From Spartobacteria bacterium UBA5019 (GTDB taxonomy: Bacteria > Verrucomicrobiota > Verrucomicrobiia > Chthoniobacterales > Terrimicrobiaceae): a stretch of DNA of 10,362 nucleotides. The notes under the pieces are model-generated. The model did no database searches and had not been told where the DNA came from. It saw only the letters and a program-made list of their open reading frames with translations. A program made the translations under genes and the position numbers. The stretch is from NCBI GenBank assembly GCA_002396485.1, contig DGXZ01000081.1:38509-48870 (forward strand), written 5' to 3'. Below, piece by piece: positions 5,768 to 10,362 of the stretch. Position 1 is the first letter of the stretch; every line of letters starts with the position of its first letter.

Positions 5768-8700
5768 ACTCATCGAATGGTCGCTGGCACATCGCGGCCT
5801 GGTGCTGGGAATTTCAGCCCTCGTTCTGCTGCTTGGGATTTTCACGGCACTCCGCCTGCCCGTGGAAGTGCTTCCCGACCTCACCAAGCCGACCGTTGTC
5901 ATTCTCACCGAGGCGCCGGGACTGGCTCCCGAGGAAGTGGAAACCCGCGTCACACAACCGATCGAGACGGCACTCATGGGCGTTGCAGGCTTGACCCGAC
6001 TGCGATCGAATTCCGATGTCTCGCTCTCCCTCGTCTACGCTGAGTTCGACTGGAATTCCGATCTCCAAAAAAGCCGCCTTCTCGTGCAGGAGCGCCTGCA
6101 GACGGTGAGGGAACAATTGCCGGAAGGCATTCAGCCGTTCATGACTCCCGCCGCTTCCCTCATGGGAGAAATCCTTCTCGTTGGCGTGAGATCAACGATT
6201 CCCAAGGGCGAGCCGGGCCATCTGACTCCAAGCGAAGTTCGCTCGATCGCGGATTGGACGATCAAGCGCCGCCTCCAAAACATCTCCGGTGTCGCGGAAG
6301 TGCTCAACATGGGCGGCGGCATCCGCCAAGTGGAGATTCAGCCGGATCCCTACCGCATGCAGGCCTACGGGGTCACACTTGCGGAACTTGAAGCTGCGGC
6401 AGCCAATGCCGCAAACACCAGCACTGGCGGGTTTCTGAGCACTGGTGCCACGGAAGTCATGGTTCGCAATCTGGCCATGACGACCGATCTGGACGCTATT
6501 GGACAGACGGCGATCAAACGCATCGGCGACCGTCCTGTTCGCATTGCCGATGTGGCGCAGGTCGTCTGGGGCATCGAGCCAATGCGCGGCGATGCGACGA
6601 TAAGCCAGGCCCCCGAAAAAACTCCCACCTACGGCGTCATCATGTCCCTGACAAAGGCGCAGGGATTCGACACACGAGCACTTACCGGGAAAGTGAAAGC
6701 AGCCCTCGACGAACTCGAATCAAGCCTACCGAAAGGCGTTGAGACCATCGTGCTTTTTCAGCAAAAAGATTTCATCGACAATGCGATTGGGAATCTCAAA
6801 AAAGCCATAGTCGAAGCAGCCATCATGGTGACTTTGGTGTTGGTTTTGTTTCTCCTGAATTTCCGAACAACATTCATCACCCTCACAGCCATTCCCATGA
6901 GTTTCGGGATGACGATGCTGACCTTCCAATGGTTCGGGATTTCCGTGAATTCCATGACACTCGGCGGCTTGGCCGTTGCCATCGGGATGGTGGTGGATGA
7001 CGCCATCGTGGATGTGGAAAATGTCTTTCGGCGTCTGCGGGAGAACGCGGCCCGGACCGATCCAGAACCTCGCATTCAAGTCATCGCCCGCGCTTCGCGC
7101 GAAGTGCGGAGTTCGATCTTCTACGCGACACTCCTCATTGTTTTGGTCTTCGTTCCTTTACTGGGGCTGACAGGTGTTGAGGGAAAGTTATTCACCCCGA
7201 TTGCCGTAGCGACCATCGTCAGCATGCTGGCTTCTTTTTTGGTATCCCTCACTTTGATTCCGGTTCTTTGCTCATTCCTTCTCAATCCGAAGCCCACTAT
7301 CGAGCATCAGGAGACTTGGATCGTTCGAGCCATGAAACGGGTTTTGCAAGCCACCGCACTGAGGATCGGACTCGAGCATCCCTGGCCGGTTTTGGCCGGG
7401 CTTGGGATGGCCGTTCTCGCGGCATTCTCACTCTACCCCAAAATGGGAAAGGATTTTCTCCCCTCGTTCAAGGAGGAGACAGCGCTTATTGCAGCAACAT
7501 CGGCGCCCGGCACCTCGCTCGATGAAATGAACCGCATCTCGGATGTCATCGAAGAGCAAATACTCTCTGTGCCCGAAGTCCAAAAAGTCGGACGCCGCCT
7601 TGGGCGAGCGGAACGCGGCGATCATGTGGTTCCTGTCTCGACTGCCGAATTCGATGTGGACTTCCGCAGATCGGAGCATGGGGAGAAGGAGCGCTCCCGG
7701 AAAGAAATTCTCGATGACATCCGCGCCCGGGTGAAGTCGGTTCCCGGCGTTTTTGCTGTTGTCGGAGGACCGCTGGCCGACCGCATCGGGCACATGATGA
7801 GTGGTGTCTCCGCGCCCGTGGCCATCAAGGTCTTCGGCCCCGATCTCGACACCCTTCGAGATATCGGCACTCAGATTCAAACCCTCGCGAAGAAAATTCC
7901 CGGCTTTGAGAATGCCAAGCTCGACCAGCAATCCTTGATCCCGCAGCTCCGGATCGAGCCCGACCGGGAGCGCTGTGCGGCCTACGGAATCGCACCCGGC
8001 GACCTCAACACACGCCTGAGCACACTCATCGGAGGCAAGGAAATCGCCGAACTGCGAGAGGATCAGCGCGCCATCAACCTCGTGCTCCGCCTGCCTCTGT
8101 ACTGGCGGGACTCACCGGAACGCATCGCCCAGCTTCCCATCCAAGCCGACAGTGGCCGTTACTTTCCTTTGAGCACTGTGGCAGATGTGCGCGAGGCCAA
8201 GGGCCCTAATGTGATCTTTCGTGAAAATGGCCAGCGCCGCTTTACCATCGCCATCAAGCCGAGCGTGCGCGATGTCGGCGCGCTTGTGCACAATCTCCAA
8301 AGCGAGGTTTCAGCCAAAGTGCAGCTCCCCGAGGGCTACTTCGTCACCTACGAGGGCGAATTCCAGGCCCAACGCGATGCCACTCGGCGCATAGCCATCC
8401 TGAGTGTCGGTGTTTTCTTTGTAGTCGTCTTTCTCCTCTACGGATATTTTCAAAGCCTCTCACTGGTGCTCCAGGTTTTGCTCAACATCCCGCTCGCCCT
8501 CCTCGGAGGCTTGGTTCTCACATGGTTAGTCATAGACAACATCAGCATCGCCACACTGGTCGGATTCATCGCCGTCGGAGGCATTGCCGCCCGAAATGGT
8601 ATTATGATGCTCTCGCACTACCTGCACCTCATGCGCCACGAAGGCGAAGAATTCACACGCCAAATGGTCGAGCGGGGCACGCTGGAGCGGATGGTTCCAG

Positions 8701-8921
8701 TCCTCATGACTGCCCTCTCAGCTGGCATAGCACTTCTGCCGTTTGTTCTGGCTGCGAATGAGCCGGGCAAGGAAATCCTGCACCCAGTTGCCGTTGTGAT
8801 TGTCGGCGGCCTCATCTCATCGACACTCCTGGATTTCCTGATTACGCCTTTGATTTTTTTCAAATTCGCCAAATCGGCCGCTCTGTGTGCGATCACACGC
8901 CAAGCCGCCGCTTCACAATAA
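5757..8921 (+). CDS. HME-RND heavy-metal efflux pump (CzcA/CusA/CnrA/NrsA family)
   Basis: The product has 1054 residues, full length for the family. It would be the inner-membrane trimeric proton/metal antiporter of the tripartite system. TM1 is at about 13-33, followed by the family signature P.EVLPDLTKPTV (35-47) and TRVTQPIETALMGV (63-76). TM2-6 run at about 345-530, and the second half begins with TM7 at about 543-560 and DFLPSF (566-571). TM8-12 are at about 878-1040. The TM4 proton-relay motif is AIGMVVDDAIVDVEN (408-422), followed by VFRRLREN. It has Asp414, Asp415, Asp419 and Glu421, but AIG..VDDA in place of the DFG..DGA of CzcA and CnrA. I recall this form from the nickel-type branch that includes cyanobacterial NrsA. 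The porter domain has DRIGHMMSG (675-683). The start is set by the ribosome site at 5742. The gene overlaps the adaptor by 11 bases. The frame is intact. Confidence 0.93.
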   Translation: MLNRLIEWSLAHRGLVLGISALVLLLGIFTALRLPVEVLPDLTKPTVVILTEAPGLAPEEVETRVTQPIETALMGVAGLTRLRSNSDVSLSLVYAEFDWNSDLQKSRLLVQERLQTVREQLPEGIQPFMTPAASLMGEILLVGVRSTIPKGEPGHLTPSEVRSIADWTIKRRLQNISGVAEVLNMGGGIRQVEIQPDPYRMQAYGVTLAELEAAAANAANTSTGGFLSTGATEVMVRNLAMTTDLDAIGQTAIKRIGDRPVRIADVAQVVWGIEPMRGDATISQAPEKTPTYGVIMSLTKAQGFDTRALTGKVKAALDELESSLPKGVETIVLFQQKDFIDNAIGNLKKAIVEAAIMVTLVLVLFLLNFRTTFITLTAIPMSFGMTMLTFQWFGISVNSMTLGGLAVAIGMVVDDAIVDVENVFRRLRENAARTDPEPRIQVIARASREVRSSIFYATLLIVLVFVPLLGLTGVEGKLFTPIAVATIVSMLASFLVSLTLIPVLCSFLLNPKPTIEHQETWIVRAMKRVLQATALRIGLEHPWPVLAGLGMAVLAAFSLYPKMGKDFLPSFKEETALIAATSAPGTSLDEMNRISDVIEEQILSVPEVQKVGRRLGRAERGDHVVPVSTAEFDVDFRRSEHGEKERSRKEILDDIRARVKSVPGVFAVVGGPLADRIGHMMSGVSAPVAIKVFGPDLDTLRDIGTQIQTLAKKIPGFENAKLDQQSLIPQLRIEPDRERCAAYGIAPGDLNTRLSTLIGGKEIAELREDQRAINLVLRLPLYWRDSPERIAQLPIQADSGRYFPLSTVADVREAKGPNVIFRENGQRRFTIAIKPSVRDVGALVHNLQSEVSAKVQLPEGYFVTYEGEFQAQRDATRRIAILSVGVFFVVVFLLYGYFQSLSLVLQVLLNIPLALLGGLVLTWLVIDNISIATLVGFIAVGGIAARNGIMMLSHYLHLMRHEGEEFTRQMVERGTLERMVPVLMTALSAGIALLPFVLAANEPGKEILHPVAVVIVGGLISSTLLDFLITPLIFFKFAKSAALCAITRQAAASQ

Positions 8922-8938
8922 AACAAATCAGAAAAATT

Positions 8939-8966
8939 AACCACAGAGGACACAGAGATCACGGAG
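8939..8966. repeat. CCACAGAGG-type dispersed repeat, single degenerate copy
   Basis: Two 'cacagag' units and a degenerate third (cacggag) occur as ccacagagg-acacagag-atcacggag, a run of about 9-base periodicity. Short arrays of this kind are scattered between genes in many environmental bacterial genomes, and their function is unknown. It lies 18 bases after the pump's stop, between the pump and the His/Cys-rich secreted protein. It has no hairpin and does not look like a terminator. Annotation pipelines sometimes call it as a tiny protein; no gene is supported here. Confidence 0.65.
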
Positions 8967-9080
8967 AATGTGCTGCTTAAAACTTATTGAGTATCCATTT
9001 TTTTTCTGCGTCCAACAGCTCCCAAAGCGATCCCCCTGTCACGGCCATTTTCGTAATAACAACTCACCAAACACCAAAAC

Positions 9081-9539
9081 ATGAAAACCACACGCATCCT
9101 GCCGCTCGCCATCGCCATCCTTAGCTCCCTCACGCTCCATGCGGGCAAAAACCATAGCCATGAAAAGAAAGTCGCCGGTCCAAACGGAGGCCGACTTCTT
9201 GTATCCATCGAACCGCACGCGGAATTCTTCGTCACCGCGGATCGCAAGGTTCAGATCACCTTCGTCGATGATGCCTTGAAACCCCTCGCACCAGCCGGGC
9301 AAGTCGTCACAGTCACAACCGGCGAGCGCTCCGCCCCGGTCAAGATGTCGTTTGCTATAACCAACAATACCCTTCTTTCCGAGCAGACTGTCCCCGAGGG
9401 AAACAACTTCCCGGTTGTCGTCCAAATCAAAACCAGCCCCGATGCCAAAGCAATCGTCGAAAAGTTCACGCTCAACCTCTCGAATTGCCCGGATTGCAAA
9501 CACGCCGAATACGCCTGCATTTGTTCACACACGCATTGA
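9081..9539 (+). CDS. Secreted His/Cys-rich protein, likely periplasmic metal-binding accessory of the pump
   Basis: The product has 152 residues. A Sec signal peptide covers 1-21 (hydrophobic 6-20, cleavage after LHA). The mature N-terminus is GKNHSHEKK, followed by GPNGGRLL (33-40) and a beta-rich middle (about 40-130: PHAEFFVTADRKVQITFVD, FPVVVQIKTS). It ends in a compact metal-binding tail with Cys136, Cys139, His141, Cys146, Cys148, His150 and His152 (NCPDC, then ACICSHTH). I have no family name for it. The sequence and its place after an RND metal pump suggest a periplasmic metal chaperone or buffer, comparable in role but not in sequence to CusF. It lies 159 bases beyond the pump, so it may be cotranscribed or have its own promoter. 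The first in-frame ATG is used; no good ribosome site is visible. Confidence 0.75.
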   Translation: MKTTRILPLAIAILSSLTLHAGKNHSHEKKVAGPNGGRLLVSIEPHAEFFVTADRKVQITFVDDALKPLAPAGQVVTVTTGERSAPVKMSFAITNNTLLSEQTVPEGNNFPVVVQIKTSPDAKAIVEKFTLNLSNCPDCKHAEYACICSHTH

Positions 9540-9863
9540 AGGGATGAGCCTCAAAACAGCCACCAGAAAACTCGGCCAGCATGGTCGATATCCTCGAAAC
9601 TGAACTCAAAGCTGACGCTAGAATGCAGAGGTCCAGGCATTCAGACCCACGATCCTGACATGATTCGATGGCTGCCAGGAAACGAGTTTTCTCTTGGGCG
9701 ACGGTTCCTCCTCTTTGCAAGATTTCATCATGAGTGGCATGCAGGCGCATCTCGAAAATCCTGAACTTGGCGAGGCGGTCGAAGGATGTTTTCGTGCTGA
9801 TCCAGTTTCTCGCGAGTGTTCCTGACCCGATGAACACTGCGCCTTCGGGACTCAAAGACTCAG
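9540..9863. other. Scar region without a supported gene
   Basis: No convincing gene is present on either strand. A minus-strand frame (9472-9867, from GTG) has a plausible-looking first 75 residues but runs 68 bases antisense into the secreted-protein gene and resembles nothing I know. Its GTG overlaps the stop of the frame at 9864 as GTGA. On the + strand a 34-codon frame from 9660 begins MIRWLPGNEFSLG, which weakly recalls the opening motif of FGE-type proteins. A small imperfect hairpin, gaatgc/gcattc, lies at 9621-9642. The stretch reads as debris of rearrangement between the efflux operon and the insertion sequence. Confidence 0.4.
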
Positions 9864-10139
9864 TCACGAGGCTTCGCCCGCCCTCTTAATTACTCCTCCA
9901 TTGGTCTGCGCAGTGATGGCACGACTTCGCCCTGCAAACGCGTTGCACATGCCTCTGAAAGCTGAGCGGGGCTTCTCATCCTCACGAGCCAAGGCATCGC
10001 CGTCGATCGCTCCCATTTCAAACTCACCACCCGGAATCCAAACCATTTCCTCGGGAGGTTTGGTGCCAAGGATTCCGGCAAGCTTGGTGGCTGAGCCTCC
10101 CGTGGCACAGCAGAAAGAGGCATCCGCTCCGAGGAGCCA
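9864..10139 (-). pseudogene. Fragment of a formylglycine-generating-enzyme-type (FGE-sulfatase) protein
   Basis: The frame read leftward contains EEMVWIPGGEFEMGA (coding positions about 10052-10008) and then DGDALAREDEKP. This is the characteristic opening of FGE-sulfatase domains (M.W(I/V)PGG.F.MG....(D)E.P). Full family members continue for about 200 more residues beginning with a VEV..FW.D..EVTN-like stretch. Here homology stops at codon 9971-9969 and 35 unrelated residues lead to a stop at 9864. On the 5' side the frame has no start codon between 10046 and the insertion sequence, and the preceding residues (LLGADASFCCATGGSATKLAG) look like part of the gene's leader. The gene is therefore missing its start and most of its domain. 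The FGE call is firm for about 27 residues only. Confidence 0.65.
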
Positions 10140-10140
10140 C

Positions 10141-10362
10141 TGATCTTTCCTCGAAAACGCGTGGAGGGGCTTTTTGGTTATTCGGGTTTATGGTTCAGGG
10201 GGGATTCGAAGTCCAGCGGGGATTTATAGCCGAGGGCCGAGTGCAAGCGTGTTCGATTATAGAAGCCTTCGATGTAGTCGAAAACCATGAGTTTGGCCTG
10301 TTCTCTGGTTTCTGGAAGCGTTGAACCAAAGCACTCGGTTTTGAGCGTGGCCCAAAAACTTT
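10141..10362 (-). mobile_element. Right end of an IS3-family insertion sequence
   Basis: The element contains the transposase C-terminus and about 37 bases of non-coding end. The boundary is inferred: read in transposase orientation the sequence ends in aaagatca at 10141, ending in CA as IS3-family elements usually do, and the FGE-like frame resumes at 10139 immediately beyond. The left end and its inverted repeat are outside the window, so the terminal repeat and target duplication cannot be checked. Confidence 0.65.
10178..10360 (-). CDS. C-terminal part of IS3-family transposase (OrfB, rve core)
   Basis: Sixty residues are visible, beginning SFWATLKTECF and ending at a TAA at 10180-10178. 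The stretch FWATLKTE, the spacer ETREQAKLMVFDYIEGFYN, and NRTRLHSALGYKSPLDFE are the standard tail of IS3-family OrfB integrase-core transposases. In this family the catalytic Glu usually sits directly before SF(F/W)(A/G)TLK; that codon straddles the window edge, with only its last two bases (AA) seen. The first two catalytic Asp residues lie outside. The visible part is intact, so this copy could be functional. Confidence 0.92.
   Translation of the reverse strand, partial: SFWATLKTECFGSTLPETREQAKLMVFDYIEGFYNRTRLHSALGYKSPLDFESPLNHKPE

Noticed and set aside
9660..9764. Plus-strand frame beginning MIRWLPGNEFSLG as a second FGE fragment
   Set aside because: Only a short loose match with one extra residue in the motif, and the frame ends after 34 codons; not enough to call.

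Overview
The window carries a complete, metal-responsive heavy-metal efflux operon on the + strand (about 2014-8921, plus an accessory gene to 9539). It is flanked on the left by an unrelated minus-strand TPR protein and on the right by a scrambled, IS-invaded scar. The organism is probably a Gram-negative bacterium of the Verrucomicrobiota/Planctomycetota type. This rests on indirect signs: a CCACAGAGG-type dispersed repeat at 8939-8966 of the kind common in environmental genomes, mostly weak or absent Shine-Dalgarno sites, moderately high GC in the operon, and a C-terminal formylglycine-generating-enzyme (FGE) fragment of the kind abundant in those phyla. The phylum call is inference.

Layout. 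Positions 1-162 (-) hold the 5' part of a small basic hypothetical protein, with a 10+2+10 palindrome 51 bases upstream. Positions 339-1493 (-) encode a single-pass membrane protein with a TPR-like C-terminal domain. Positions 1494-2013 hold no convincing gene and must contain the efflux operon promoter. Then follow, all on +: an anti-sigma-like membrane protein (2014-2367), a CnrX-like periplasmic metal sensor (2364-2816), a CnrH-like ECF sigma factor (2823-3383), an outer-membrane factor (3417-4682), a membrane-fusion protein (4679-5767), an HME-RND pump (5757-8921) and, after a 159-base gap, a secreted His/Cys-rich protein (9081-9539). Positions 9540-9863 have no supported gene. Positions 9864-10139 (-) are a decapitated FGE-like fragment, and 10141-10362 (-) are the right end of an IS3-family element.

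How the genes work together. Gene order and protein types match cnrYXH-CBA of Cupriavidus metallidurans. In that system metal binding to periplasmic CnrX releases the sigma factor CnrH from the membrane anti-sigma CnrY, and CnrH then drives transcription of the CBA tripartite pump. The sensor here aligns without gaps over its metal site and keeps His42, His46, Glu63 and His119 at the same residue numbers, but has Leu at position 123 where CnrX has its Met ligand. The pump's TM4 motif is AIGMVVDDAIVDVEN, not the DFG..DGA..VEN form of CzcA/CnrA. The adaptor has no alpha-hairpin between its lipoyl half-motifs and ends in a His cluster plus a C-terminal membrane segment. The whole is best read as a Cnr-type sensory module joined to a pump and adaptor of a different branch, with an altered metal preference likely. 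Which metal is exported cannot be settled from sequence alone.
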